Shown piece after piece: positions 35,989 to 44,547 of a DNA stretch of 64,000 bases; the stretch's first letter is position 1, and the number at the start of each line of letters is the position of its first letter. Below the pieces are notes generated by a model. It did no database searches. It saw only the letters and a program-made list of their open reading frames with translations, and was not told the origin of the DNA. Location of the stretch: positions 76,841-140,840 of the forward strand of contig CAVUAD010000012.1 in assembly GCA_963739355.1 (NCBI GenBank), read 5' to 3'. This DNA is from JAWVFM01 sp963739355 (lineage in GTDB: Bacteria > Actinomycetota > Thermoleophilia > Solirubrobacterales > 70-9). Both the position numbers and the translations under genes were made by a program.

Positions 35989-36240
35989 ATGGACACCCGC
36001 GTCGAAAGAGTCGTGCTCGAGACGGGCCGGCACCGGATCACGGGCGATCTGACGATGCCCAAGGAGGGCTACCGCAGCCGCCTCTCCGACTTCCTCAACC
36101 GCGGCGACCTGGATTTCATCCCGCTCGTCGGCGTCGAGGTCGAGCCGCTCGCCGGCGGCGACCGGCAGAGCTACGAGTTCCTGGCCGTGGGCCGCTCCCA
36201 CGTCGAGCTCGCCTACCCGCACGCGGGCACCGCACAGTAG
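35989..36240 (+). CDS. Short conserved hypothetical protein (DUF6812-like)
   Basis: 83 aa from ATG 35989; an in-frame start 9 bases upstream is less likely. The pattern VERVVLETGRHRITGDLTMP, RLSDFLNRGDLDFIPLVGVE and EFLAVGRSHVELAYP is that of a small beta-rich actinobacterial family. No signal, membrane segment or metal motif is seen, and the function is unknown. The stop is followed 4 bases later by a double palindromic repeat. Confidence 0.7.
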   Translation: MDTRVERVVLETGRHRITGDLTMPKEGYRSRLSDFLNRGDLDFIPLVGVEVEPLAGGDRQSYEFLAVGRSHVELAYPHAGTAQ

Positions 36241-36244
36241 CCCA

Positions 36245-36287
36245 CTAAACGGTGTCAGACACCCTTAATTAACGGTGTCTGACACCG
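36245..36287. repeat. Paired GTCAGAC/GTCTGAC palindromic repeats, GTG/CAC subtype
   Basis: GGTGTCAGACACC (36251-36263) and CGGTGTCTGACACCG (36273-36287) face each other across CTTAATTAA. The whole block is symmetrical apart from the C/G bases flanking TTAATTAA. CTAAAC precedes the first copy, as in the other elements. It lies between convergent genes and ends one base before the alcohol dehydrogenase stop. Confidence 0.85.
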
Positions 36288-36288
36288 G

Positions 36289-37323
36289 CTACGGGGCGAG
36301 GACGATCTTCAGCGCCTCGCGACGGTCGTACACCTCGTACGCCTCCGCCGCGTCGTCGAGCGCCATGTGATGGGTGACGAGCGGCGCCGGGTCGAGGGTG
36401 CCGTCGGCCAGGGCGTCGAGCACCGGGTCGACATGCTTGATCACGTTGGCGTGCCCCGTCTTCAGGGTCAGCGCCTTGATCCAGACGATGCCCATGTGGA
36501 AGTCGATGCGCTCCGCGTAGACGCCGGTGGCGGAGACGGTGCCCGCCTTGCGCGCGAGGCGGCAGGCAAGCTCGAGCGCGTCCGGGTGGCCGACCGCGTC
36601 GATCGCCGCGTCCACGCCGCGGCCCTCGGTTCCCGCCTTCACCCCGCCGCGGACGTCCGCCTCGGTGAGGTGAAGCGGCTCGGCCCCGAAGGACTCGGCC
36701 ATCGCCAGCCGCTCGTCGACGCTGTCGATGGCGAAGACCCTCTCCGCCCCCGCAGCGCGGGCGGCCTGCACTGCGCACAACCCCACCGGGCCAAGGCCGA
36801 GCACGGCGACCGAGCTGCCGGCGCCAACCCCGGTCTCCGCGACCGCGTGGTAGCCCGTGCCCATGACGTCGCCGGCGAACAGTGCGACGTCGTCGGAGAG
36901 CCCGTCCGGCACCTTGCGCAGCGTCAGGTCGGCGTTCGGCACCAGCAGCAGCTCGGCCTGCGCGCCCTGAAGCGAGCCGAGCGTGGCGCCGTGGCCGAAG
37001 ACGCGCCCGTGATCGCACTTGTGGAAGTCGCCCCGCCGGCAAAAGAAGCATGTCCCGCAGGCCGTGCAGTAGGTCCCGAGGACGCGGTCGCCCTCGGTCA
37101 CCCTCGCGACGTCGTCGCCGGTCGCGAGGACGGTGCCGACGAACTCATGGCCGATGGTGAAGCCGGGCTCGATCTCGACCCGCCCGTGGTAGATGTGGAG
37201 GTCGGAGCCGCAGACGCCGCTGGCCTCCACCCGCACGATGGACTCGTCCGCGCCCCCGAGCTCGGGATCCGGCTTCTCTTCGACCCGCACCTCGCCGGGC
37301 GCCTGGAAGGTGACGGCTCTCAC
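36289..37323 (-). CDS. Zinc-dependent alcohol dehydrogenase family protein
   Basis: 344 aa from GTG 37323; an ATG at 37344 in frame is possible. The catalytic zinc site is seen in GVCGSDLHIYHG and GHEFVGTV, the structural zinc in CTACGTCFFCRRGDFHKC, and the NAD(P)-binding fold in VAVLGLGPVGLCAVQAAR. It resembles threonine dehydrogenase/glutathione-independent formaldehyde dehydrogenase-like MDR enzymes with the YHAVAET segment. The substrate is not predictable. Repeats of the GTCTGAC family lie on both sides of the gene. Confidence 0.92.
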   Translation of the reverse strand: MRAVTFQAPGEVRVEEKPDPELGGADESIVRVEASGVCGSDLHIYHGRVEIEPGFTIGHEFVGTVLATGDDVARVTEGDRVLGTYCTACGTCFFCRRGDFHKCDHGRVFGHGATLGSLQGAQAELLLVPNADLTLRKVPDGLSDDVALFAGDVMGTGYHAVAETGVGAGSSVAVLGLGPVGLCAVQAARAAGAERVFAIDSVDERLAMAESFGAEPLHLTEADVRGGVKAGTEGRGVDAAIDAVGHPDALELACRLARKAGTVSATGVYAERIDFHMGIVWIKALTLKTGHANVIKHVDPVLDALADGTLDPAPLVTHHMALDDAAEAYEVYDRREALKIVLAP

Positions 37324-37347
37324 GGCCCGGACTCTACGCACCACTAC

Positions 37348-37372
37348 CTAAACAGGGTCTGACCCTCTTTAG
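37348..37372. repeat. GTCTGAC palindromic repeat, AGGG/CCCT subtype
   Basis: A 25-nt near-perfect palindrome: CTAAA, C, then AGGGTCTGACCCT (37354-37366), C, then TTTAG. It lies just upstream of the alcohol dehydrogenase start region, in the gap shared with the SDR gene. Confidence 0.8.
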
Positions 37373-37420
37373 ATTTGGTCGGGTCCAAATGAGGCGTCCC
37401 CACGCCTGAAACCCTCGACC

Positions 37421-37453
37421 AACCCTCAAGGGGGTCTGACCCCGTTTAGGGTT
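37421..37453. repeat. GTCTGAC palindromic repeat, GGGG/CCCC subtype
   Basis: GGGGTCTGACCCC (37431-37443) with flanks AACCCTCAAG and GTTTAGGGTT. The 21 bases 37423-37443 equal the reverse complement of 29151-29171. It ends 5 bases before the GTG of the SDR gene, so it occupies the position of the 5' untranslated region. Confidence 0.85.
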
Positions 37454-37458
37454 GTGCC

Positions 37459-38322
37459 GTGAGTGAGACCTCCAAGGCCGTCCTCGTCACCGGCTGCTCG
37501 AGCGGCATCGGGCGCGCGACGGCCGAACGGCTGGTCGGCGCGGGGCACACCGTCTACGCGACGGCTCGCCGCCTCGACTCCATCGAGGACCTTGCCGCCG
37601 CCGGGTGCCGGACGCTGGTGCTGGACGTCACCGACGAGGCCTCCATGCAGACCGCGGTCGCCGCCGTCGAGGAGGCCGAGGGCGCCGTGGGGGCGCTGGT
37701 CAACAACGCCGGCTACTCGCAGTCGGGCGCCGTGGAGTCCGTCCCGATGGAGAAGCTCCGCAGCCAGTTCGAGACCAACGTGTTCGGGCTGGTGCGGATG
37801 TGCCAGCTGGTCCTTCCCGGGATGCGCAGCCAGGGCTGGGGGCGGATCGTGAACATCAGCTCGATGGGTGGCCGCCTCGTCTTCCCGGGCGGCGGGGCAT
37901 ACCACGCCACCAAGTACTCGGTGGAGGCGCTCTCCGACGCGCTTCGCTTCGAGGTGCGCGGCTTCGGAGTCGACGTGGCGATCGTCGAGCCGGGGCTGAT
38001 CACCACCGAGTTCGGGAACACGGCCGCCGGCTCGATCGAGGGCACCGGCGAGGCGATGGCGTCAGACGACGCCTACGCGAAGTTCAACGGCACCGTAGGC
38101 GCCGCGACCAAGGCTGTCTACGACGGGCCGATGCGGCACCTCGGCGGTGGGCCGGACGCGGTCGCGAAGGCGATCGAGAAGGCGATCACCACCAGACGCC
38201 CGAAGACCCGCTACGTGGTGACCCCGTCGGCGCGGCTCGCGATCCTCCAGCGCAAGCTGCTTCCCGACCGGGCCTGGGATGCAGCGATGAAGACGCAGTT
38301 CCCGGCCCCGGGTCGCGACTAA
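37459..38322 (+). CDS. Short-chain dehydrogenase/reductase (SDR)
   Basis: 287 aa, GTG start. Classical SDR motifs are all present: the nucleotide-binding TGCSSGIGRATAERL, LVNNAGYS, the catalytic Ser in RIVNISSMGG, and YHATKYS with catalytic Tyr and Lys. The C-terminal RPKTRYVVTPSARL is typical of retinol dehydrogenase-like SDRs in actinobacteria. It is an NAD(P)-dependent oxidoreductase with an unknown substrate. A GTCTGAC repeat lies immediately before the start, leaving no ordinary ribosome site. Confidence 0.93.
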   Translation: MSETSKAVLVTGCSSGIGRATAERLVGAGHTVYATARRLDSIEDLAAAGCRTLVLDVTDEASMQTAVAAVEEAEGAVGALVNNAGYSQSGAVESVPMEKLRSQFETNVFGLVRMCQLVLPGMRSQGWGRIVNISSMGGRLVFPGGGAYHATKYSVEALSDALRFEVRGFGVDVAIVEPGLITTEFGNTAAGSIEGTGEAMASDDAYAKFNGTVGAATKAVYDGPMRHLGGGPDAVAKAIEKAITTRRPKTRYVVTPSARLAILQRKLLPDRAWDAAMKTQFPAPGRD

Positions 38323-38328
38323 CCCAGG

Positions 38329-38361
38329 CTTAAGATCGCGGCCGGGATCTTGCCTTAAGAT
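38329..38361. repeat. Direct repeat and dyad in the gap before the ABC operon
   Basis: CTTAAGAT occurs twice, 25 bases apart (38329-38336 and 38354-38361). Between them AAGATC (38332-38337) and GATCTT (38346-38351) form a dyad. It could be the end signal of the SDR gene or an operator for the ABC operon. The rest of the 165-base gap shows only a purine-rich ribosome site (AAAGGGG) before 38488. Confidence 0.4.
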
Positions 38362-38487
38362 TCGTCAGGCCGCCCCGGGGTACGGGAAGTGGTAGACCAT
38401 GCGGGCTCGCGCGCCGATAGAGCGCCCGAGTCGACCCATGTCGGACGTGAGAGAGAGGCCGCAAGGCCAGGAGGTCAAAGGGGTTAG

Positions 38488-40170
38488 ATGATCAAGGTCA
38501 AGCGGCACTGGAGCAAGTTCTTTGCCCTCGTTGGGGTTGCGGCTATGTCGAGCTTCGCGCTCGCGGCGTGCGGCTCGAGCGGCTCGAGCAGCTCAAGTGG
38601 GCAGGAAGGCGGATCGATCACGACGATCCACACCAAGTCTCCTGACTACCTGGACCCACAGCTCGCCTACACCGTCGACGCGTGGACGGCTGAGTACAAC
38701 ACTTACATCCCGCTCCTGACCTACGCCCACTCGGAGGGACCGGCGGGCACCAAGGTGGTCCCCGGACTGGCCGAGGACCTGCCCAAGGTCACCAACGGCG
38801 GCAAGACCTACACGTTGACCCTCCGCAAGGGACTCAAGTTCTCCGACGGCACGCCCGTCAAGGCTTCGGACTTCCAGACCACGGTCCAGCGTCTCTTCGA
38901 CGTCGACTCGGGCGGCGCGCCGTTCTTCTCGACGATCGTGGGCGCCACCGACTACCAGAGCGGCAAGGCGAACTCGATCTCCGGCATCACGACCGACGAC
39001 AACACGGGCGAGATCCAGATCAATCTGACCGTTCCGAACGGCTCGTTCCCGTTCGAGCTGGCGATCCCGTTCACCGCCCTGGTGCCCCCGGACACCCCGG
39101 CAAAGGACCAGACGCCGAACCCGCCCCCGTCGACCGGCCCCTACACGATCAGCTCGTCTGATCCGGGCCACGAGTGGGTGCTGACGCGCAACCCGCAGTG
39201 GGAGAAGAACAACTCGAAGATCATGCCGGACATCCCGACTCCGCACCTGGACAAGATCACCGAGAAGGTGCTCCCCAACCAGGCCAGCGGCACGACTCAG
39301 GTCGAGCAGAACAAGTCCGACCTGCTGTACGACCCGCCCCCGACCGACCTTCTGAGCGGGGTCCAGTCGAAGTACAGCGACCGGTTCAAGGTCGAGCCGA
39401 CGGTGTCCACGTACTACTTCTGGATGAACACGGCCAAGACCACGGCCGGCGGCGATCCGAACCCGTTCAGCGACCTCAAGGTCCGCCAGGCCGTCAACTA
39501 CGCGATCGACCCGACCGCCCTGGCCAAGCTGTACGGCGGCCTTCTGACGCCGACTCAGCAGGTCCTGCCGTCCAACATGCAGGGCTACAAGAAGATCGAG
39601 CTGTACCCGCACAACCTGGACAAGGCGAAGCAGCTCATCTCCCAGGCCAATCTCTCTCCGGAGGAGAAGAACATCACGGTCTGGACGGACGACGTCGAGC
39701 CGAACTCGAACGTCGGCCAGTACTACCAGAGCGTCCTGCAGAAGCTCGGCTTCAACGCGAAGCTGAACGTCGTGAACGGGCAGACCTACTTCACGACGCT
39801 CGGCAACCTGAAGACGCCGAAGCTGAACACCGGTTTCTCTGACTGGTTCCAGGACTTCCCGCACCCGAACGATTTCTTCGAGCCGCTCCTGAACGGCTCG
39901 TCGATCCATCCGACCAACAACAACAACTACGCACAGCTCGACGACCCGTCGATCAACAAGAAGATCGACCAGCTTGCCCAGGAGCAGCTGACGCCGGAGG
40001 TCCAGAACCAGTACGCGGCGCTCGACAAGCAGACGATGGAGCAGGCGCCTTGGGCCCCGTACGGAGCCCGCGAGCTGACGTTCTTCACGTCGGATCGCAT
40101 CAATTTCGACTCCGCGATCTGGAGCCCGGTCTTCGACCAGGACTACTCGAGCCTCGAGCTCAACAAGTAG
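38488..40170 (+). CDS. ABC transporter substrate-binding lipoprotein, family 5
   Basis: 560 aa. A signal peptide ending in the lipobox FALAAC is followed by a Ser/Gly linker. The family 5 fold is seen in IHTKSPDYLDPQLAYTVDAW, YTLTLRKGLKFSDGTPVKA, DLKVRQAVNYAIDPTALAK and WFQDFPHPNDFF. Such proteins bind di- or oligopeptides, nickel chelates or other solutes on the outer face and deliver them to the permeases encoded next. It heads the five-gene operon. Its AT content and Asn/Lys codon use are slightly higher than in the neighbours, as usual for abundant lipoproteins. Confidence 0.94.
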   Translation: MIKVKRHWSKFFALVGVAAMSSFALAACGSSGSSSSSGQEGGSITTIHTKSPDYLDPQLAYTVDAWTAEYNTYIPLLTYAHSEGPAGTKVVPGLAEDLPKVTNGGKTYTLTLRKGLKFSDGTPVKASDFQTTVQRLFDVDSGGAPFFSTIVGATDYQSGKANSISGITTDDNTGEIQINLTVPNGSFPFELAIPFTALVPPDTPAKDQTPNPPPSTGPYTISSSDPGHEWVLTRNPQWEKNNSKIMPDIPTPHLDKITEKVLPNQASGTTQVEQNKSDLLYDPPPTDLLSGVQSKYSDRFKVEPTVSTYYFWMNTAKTTAGGDPNPFSDLKVRQAVNYAIDPTALAKLYGGLLTPTQQVLPSNMQGYKKIELYPHNLDKAKQLISQANLSPEEKNITVWTDDVEPNSNVGQYYQSVLQKLGFNAKLNVVNGQTYFTTLGNLKTPKLNTGFSDWFQDFPHPNDFFEPLLNGSSIHPTNNNNYAQLDDPSINKKIDQLAQEQLTPEVQNQYAALDKQTMEQAPWAPYGARELTFFTSDRINFDSAIWSPVFDQDYSSLELNK

Positions 40171-40196
40171 TCCCCGGTGGGAGCCGGGAGGCCAAG

Positions 40197-40227
40197 CGCC
40201 GAGAGAGGCAGGTTGCCTCTCTCGGCG
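40197..40227 (+). terminator. Strong intra-operon hairpin after the binding-protein gene
   Basis: A 13-bp perfect stem CGCCGAGAGAGGC/GCCTCTCTCGGCG with loop AGGTT lies 26 bases after the stop and 84 bases before the permease ATG. There is no U-run. Such hairpins often protect the binding-protein mRNA or partly stop transcription, giving more binding protein than permease. Confidence 0.65.
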
Positions 40228-40311
40228 TCGCCCGAGCGAGTGGCGTAGGCTCGGAGGCGAGATGAATCGGGCCAGGCGGGAGCTGGAACGAGACGGGTGG
40301 AGCCGCGGCTG

Positions 40312-41424
40312 ATGGCCACAGAGCCGTACGCCGATCCAGCAATTCCAGGCGCGGTTGTCGCCGCTGACTCGGGCGGCCCCGGCAGCTCTTCCGAGGGCCT
40401 CAGCCCCACGCGCCTTGCGCTCCGGCGGCTGCGGCGCAACAAGACCTCCCTGGCGTTCGGGGCGCTGTTCCTCATCATCGTCGCGCTCTGCCTTGCCGCG
40501 CCGATCTGGGCCAACGACTTCGCGCACACCGGTCCCAACGAGGAGCATCTGAACGGGACGGTCATGATCGACGGGCACCCGACGCCCGTCGTCGCGCCGC
40601 CGACCCCCGGACACCTCGGCACGACGCTGCTGGGCCCGGGCCTGCATGCCAAGTTCCTGCTCGGCGCCGACCAGAACGGCCGCGACGTCATGGTCCGGCT
40701 GCTCTACGGCGGGCGCGTGTCGCTGTACATCGGCGTCATGGCGGCACTCGTCACGACCCTGCTGTCGGTGCTGCTCGGGGTGCTGGCCGGCTATCGCCGG
40801 GGCTGGGTCGACGCGGTGATCTCGCGCGTCCTCGACGTCATCTGGGCGTTCCCCGTCTTGCTCTTGGGCATCGCGCTTGGCACCGCGATCGCCACATCGG
40901 GCAGCGGCATCTCGATATCGATCCCGTTCACCTCGGTCCACCTCTTCACGCTCGAGAGTGGCTCGCTCTGGATCCCGATCCTGATCATCGGGTTCGTCTA
41001 CATCCCGTACATGGCGCGGCCGATTCGCGGCGAGGTCCTCGCGCTGCGCGAGAAGGAGTTCGTCGAGGCCGCAATCGCCCAGGGGATGGGCACCATGCGG
41101 ATCATGTTCAGCGAGATCCTGCCGAACCTGGTGTCGACGATCATCGTCTTCTTCACCCTCAACATCGCGAACAACATGCTGTTGGAGGCGGCGCTCTCCT
41201 TCCTCGGCGCGGGAGTCCAGCCACCCCAGTCGTCGTGGGGCACGATGATCGCCCAGGGCTCGCAGCTCATCAACTCGGCGCCATGGCTGACGATCGTGCC
41301 CGGCCTGGCCATCGTACTCGCGGTGCTCTCCCTGAACGTGTTCGGCGACGGGCTGCGCGACGCGCTCGACCCGCGCGCGAAGCTCCGCATGGAGGCGAAC
41401 GCCATAGAGGGGGACACCGTCTAG
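40312..41424 (+). CDS. ABC transporter permease (DppC/OppC-like)
   Basis: 370 aa from ATG 40312; GTG 40297 in frame is possible. The N-terminal OppC segment (RLALRRLRRNKTSLAFGAL) and first helix precede an external loop of about 60 residues. The core permease follows: YIGVMAALVTTLLSVLLGVL, the coupling helix region EKEFVEAAIAQGMGTMRIMF, and AALSFLGAGVQPPQSSWGTM. The gene order C then B is inverted relative to the usual dppBC. The stop TAG directly abuts the next ATG. Confidence 0.93.
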   Translation: MATEPYADPAIPGAVVAADSGGPGSSSEGLSPTRLALRRLRRNKTSLAFGALFLIIVALCLAAPIWANDFAHTGPNEEHLNGTVMIDGHPTPVVAPPTPGHLGTTLLGPGLHAKFLLGADQNGRDVMVRLLYGGRVSLYIGVMAALVTTLLSVLLGVLAGYRRGWVDAVISRVLDVIWAFPVLLLGIALGTAIATSGSGISISIPFTSVHLFTLESGSLWIPILIIGFVYIPYMARPIRGEVLALREKEFVEAAIAQGMGTMRIMFSEILPNLVSTIIVFFTLNIANNMLLEAALSFLGAGVQPPQSSWGTMIAQGSQLINSAPWLTIVPGLAIVLAVLSLNVFGDGLRDALDPRAKLRMEANAIEGDTV

Positions 41425-42387
41425 ATGGCCAGATTCGTTGCCCGCCGCCTCATCGGGATGTTCTTCGTCCTGTTCGCGATCTCGGTGATCGTGTTCCTGA
41501 TCTTCAACGTGATCCCGAACGGCAGCCCGGCGCTGCGGATATGCGGCAAGAACTGCAACGCCCAGCTGCTCGCGCAGGTGAAGAAGGACTTCGGCTTCAA
41601 CGATCCCATCTACGTCCAGTACTGGACGCTGATGAAGCAGATCTTTACCGGGACGCTGGTCTCCTACAACAGCCAGCTGAACGTGCTCGACCAGATCAAG
41701 GAGGGGATCCCCGTGACCCTCTCGCTATGCATCGGCGCCGCGATCATCTGGATGGGGTTCGCGATCCTCTTCGGCTACCTCAGCGCCATCCACGCCGGCG
41801 GCCTCACCGACCGCTCGCTCACGATCCTCTCGCTGATCGGAATCTCGATGCCGGTCTTCTGGCTCGGGTCGATCCTCCTCTACTACCTCACCTCCAAGAC
41901 CCAGATCTTCCCGCCGGGCGAGTACGTGAAGCTCACGAAGGACCCGGTCCAATGGGCCTACCACCTCATCCTGCCGTGGTTCACGTTAGCCGTGCTGTTC
42001 ATCGGGTTCTACAGCCGCGTGCTGCGATCGAACATGCTCGACGTGATGAACGAGGACTACGTGCGGACGGCCCGCGCGAAGGGGCTCTCGGAGCGCCAGG
42101 TGCGCATCCGCCACGTCCTGCGCAACTCGATGATCCCCATCGTCACGCTCTTCGGCCTCGACTTCGGTGCGGTGATCGGCGGCGGCGCGATCCTCACCGA
42201 GTATGTCTTCAGCCTGAACGGAGTCGGCAACTACGCGGCCGTCTCGATCACGAACCTCGACCTGCCGCCGATCATGGCCGTGACGATGTTCGGCGCCTTC
42301 TTCATCGTCCTCTTCAACATGCTCGTCGACATCGCCTACGCGTACCTCGATCCCCGCGTGCGGCTCGGAGAGTCCGCATCGGCGTGA
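41425..42387 (+). CDS. ABC transporter permease (DppB/OppB-like)
   Basis: 320 aa, start immediately after the previous stop. RRLIGMFFVLFAISVIVFLI is the first helix; the family landmarks are FGFNDPIYVQYW, the coupling region NEDYVRTARAKGLSERQVRI with RHVLRNSMIPIVT, and YVFSLNGVGNYA. It pairs with the upstream permease to form the channel of a Dpp/Opp-type importer. The stop overlaps the GTG of the first ATPase gene. Confidence 0.94.
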   Translation: MARFVARRLIGMFFVLFAISVIVFLIFNVIPNGSPALRICGKNCNAQLLAQVKKDFGFNDPIYVQYWTLMKQIFTGTLVSYNSQLNVLDQIKEGIPVTLSLCIGAAIIWMGFAILFGYLSAIHAGGLTDRSLTILSLIGISMPVFWLGSILLYYLTSKTQIFPPGEYVKLTKDPVQWAYHLILPWFTLAVLFIGFYSRVLRSNMLDVMNEDYVRTARAKGLSERQVRIRHVLRNSMIPIVTLFGLDFGAVIGGGAILTEYVFSLNGVGNYAAVSITNLDLPPIMAVTMFGAFFIVLFNMLVDIAYAYLDPRVRLGESASA

Positions 42388-43460
42388 GCGAGACGACCCA
42401 GACGGCGACGCCGGCCCCCGCGGCCGAGGCGAAGGGCCCGCTCCTGCAGGTCGAGGACCTGCGGGTGCGCTTCCTGACCGAGGACGGGATGCTCACCGCG
42501 GTCGACGGCGTCTCCTTCGAGCTCGGCGCGGGCGAGGTCCTGGCGATCGTCGGCGAGTCCGGCTGCGGCAAGAGCGTCACCTCGCAGACGATGATGGGCC
42601 TCACCCGCTCGCCCAACGCCCGCATCGAGGGCTCGGTCCGCTACAAGGGCCAGGAGATCCTGGACGCCACGGACGAGGTGCTGCGGCGCATTCGCGGCGA
42701 GGAGCTCGCGATGATCTTCCAGGACCCGATCAGCGCCCTCAACCCCGTCTACAAGGTCGGCAAGCAGATCGTCGAGGCCATCCGGGCCCACGAGGACCTC
42801 GACAAGGGCGAGGCTCTGCGCCGCGCGACCGAGCTGCTCGGCCAGGTCGGGATCCCCGATCCGGCGCGGCGCGTGGACGAGTACCCGCATGAGTTCTCCG
42901 GCGGGATGCGCCAGCGCGCGATGATCGCAATGGGCCTGGCCCTCGAGCCGAACGTGCTGATCGCCGACGAGCCGACCACCGCGCTCGACGTGACGATCCA
43001 GGCCCAGATCCTCCGCCTCTTGAAGCAGCTGAACGAGGAGCGCGGCCTCGCGGTCATCATGGTCACGCACGATCTCGGCGTCGTGGCCGACATCGCCGAC
43101 CGCGTCCTCGTGATGTACGCCGGGCGCGTCGTGGAGAGCGGCACCCTCGACGAGATCTTCTACGACCCCCAGCACCCCTACACGTGGGGGCTTCTGGGCT
43201 CGGTGAGCAGGCTCGACCGCCCGCGCACCCACCGGCTTGCCCAGATCAAGGGCCAACCTCCGTCGCTGATCCATCCGCCGACCGGCTGCCACTTCCGCAC
43301 TCGCTGCCCGCATGCCTTCGAGAAGTGCGGCGAGGTCCCGGAGCTCAAGGTGCGCGGCGGCGGCTCGGGCCACGAGGATCGCTGCTTCATCGACCCCGAG
43401 AAGAAGAAGACGCTGCGGGTCGTCCACGGCGACATCGGGCTCGAGGAGCCGGCCGCATGA
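42384..43460 (+). CDS. ABC transporter ATP-binding protein (DppD/OppD-like)
   Basis: 358 aa. Walker A GESGCGKSV, Q-loop IFQDPISALNP, signature EFSGGMRQRAMIA, Walker B VLIADEPTTALDV and switch THDLGVVADIADR are intact. The C-terminal extension has cysteines in GCHFRTRCPHAFEKCGE and HEDRCF, which in OppD/DppD proteins can hold an iron-sulfur cluster. It overlaps both neighbours by 4 nt and should form a heterodimer with the next ATPase. Confidence 0.95.
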   Translation: MSETTQTATPAPAAEAKGPLLQVEDLRVRFLTEDGMLTAVDGVSFELGAGEVLAIVGESGCGKSVTSQTMMGLTRSPNARIEGSVRYKGQEILDATDEVLRRIRGEELAMIFQDPISALNPVYKVGKQIVEAIRAHEDLDKGEALRRATELLGQVGIPDPARRVDEYPHEFSGGMRQRAMIAMGLALEPNVLIADEPTTALDVTIQAQILRLLKQLNEERGLAVIMVTHDLGVVADIADRVLVMYAGRVVESGTLDEIFYDPQHPYTWGLLGSVSRLDRPRTHRLAQIKGQPPSLIHPPTGCHFRTRCPHAFEKCGEVPELKVRGGGSGHEDRCFIDPEKKKTLRVVHGDIGLEEPAA

Positions 43461-44524
43461 GCGCCGAGAGCACCGCCCCCGACGCCGCCGAGATCGCCGC
43501 CGGCAGCGGCGCGTCGAACGGCGAGTACCTGCTGGAGGTCGACCACCTCGTCAAGCACTTCCCGATCAAGTCGGGCATCCTCTTCGACCGCCAGGTCGGC
43601 GCCGTGCGGGCAGTCGACGACGTCAGCTTCAACGTGCGCCCCGGGGAGACGCTCGGCCTCGTCGGCGAGTCCGGCTGCGGGAAGTCCACGCTCTGCCGCA
43701 CCATCGTCAAGCTCTTGGAGCCGACCTCGGGCTCGATCAAGTTCGAGGGCACCGAGATCTCCAACCTCGGGCGCCGCGACCTCCGCCCGCTGCGCCGCGA
43801 GATGCAGGTGATCTTCCAGGACCCGTACGCGTCCCTCAACCCCCGCAAGCGCGTCGGCCAGATCGTCGGCGACCCGCTCAGCCTCCACGGCCTCGCCAGC
43901 GGGGCCGGCCTGCGCCGCCAGACGCAGGACCTTCTCGACCGCGTGGGGCTCTCTCCGGAGCACTACAACCGCTTCCCGCACGAGTTCTCGGGCGGCCAGC
44001 GGCAGCGCATCGGCATCGCCCGCGCGCTCGCCCTGCGTCCCAAGCTGATCATCGCCGACGAGCCGGTCTCCGCGCTCGACGTCTCGATCCAGGCGCAGAT
44101 CATCAACCTGCTCGACGACCTCCAGGACGAGTTCAAGCTGACCTACGTCTTCGTCGCCCACGACCTCGGCGTCGTCCGTCACGTCGCCGACCGCGTCGCC
44201 GTGATGTATCTCGGCAAGATCGTCGAGATCGGCCCCGCCGACGAGGTCTACTCCAAGCCGATCCATCCCTACACGCTGTCCCTCCTCTCGGCGGTGCCGA
44301 TCGCGGACCCGAGGGAGAACAGCGCCCGCAAGCAGGTGATCCTCGAGGGCGACGTGCCGAGCCCCGCCAACCCGCCGCCCGCCTGCCGGTTCCATACCCG
44401 CTGCCCGCACGCAACCGACATCTGCTCGCAGGTCGAGCCCGAGCTCATCGACTACGGGCGCGGTCACTGGGCGGCCTGCCACCACCCGCGGAACGTCGGC
44501 GCGGGCGAGAAGACCACGACCTAG
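43457..44524 (+). CDS. ABC transporter ATP-binding protein (DppF/OppF-like)
   Basis: 355 aa. Walker A GESGCGKSTLC, Q-loop IFQDPYASLNPRKRV, signature EFSGGQRQRIGIA, Walker B LIIADEPVSALDV and switch AHDLGVVRHVADR are all intact. The C-terminus again carries a cysteine set (CRFHTRCPHATDICSQ). The ATG overlaps the upstream TGA. It completes a full importer, with binding protein, two permeases and two ATPases all in one operon; the transported solute is undetermined. Confidence 0.95.
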   Translation: MSAESTAPDAAEIAAGSGASNGEYLLEVDHLVKHFPIKSGILFDRQVGAVRAVDDVSFNVRPGETLGLVGESGCGKSTLCRTIVKLLEPTSGSIKFEGTEISNLGRRDLRPLRREMQVIFQDPYASLNPRKRVGQIVGDPLSLHGLASGAGLRRQTQDLLDRVGLSPEHYNRFPHEFSGGQRQRIGIARALALRPKLIIADEPVSALDVSIQAQIINLLDDLQDEFKLTYVFVAHDLGVVRHVADRVAVMYLGKIVEIGPADEVYSKPIHPYTLSLLSAVPIADPRENSARKQVILEGDVPSPANPPPACRFHTRCPHATDICSQVEPELIDYGRGHWAACHHPRNVGAGEKTTT

Positions 44525-44547
44525 GCGGCCCCGCGAAGGGCCCTCCG

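Noticed and set aside
38593..40941. A 782-codon minus-strand frame across the binding protein and permease genes
   Set aside because: It is a shadow of two strongly supported ABC transporter genes and has no family similarity.
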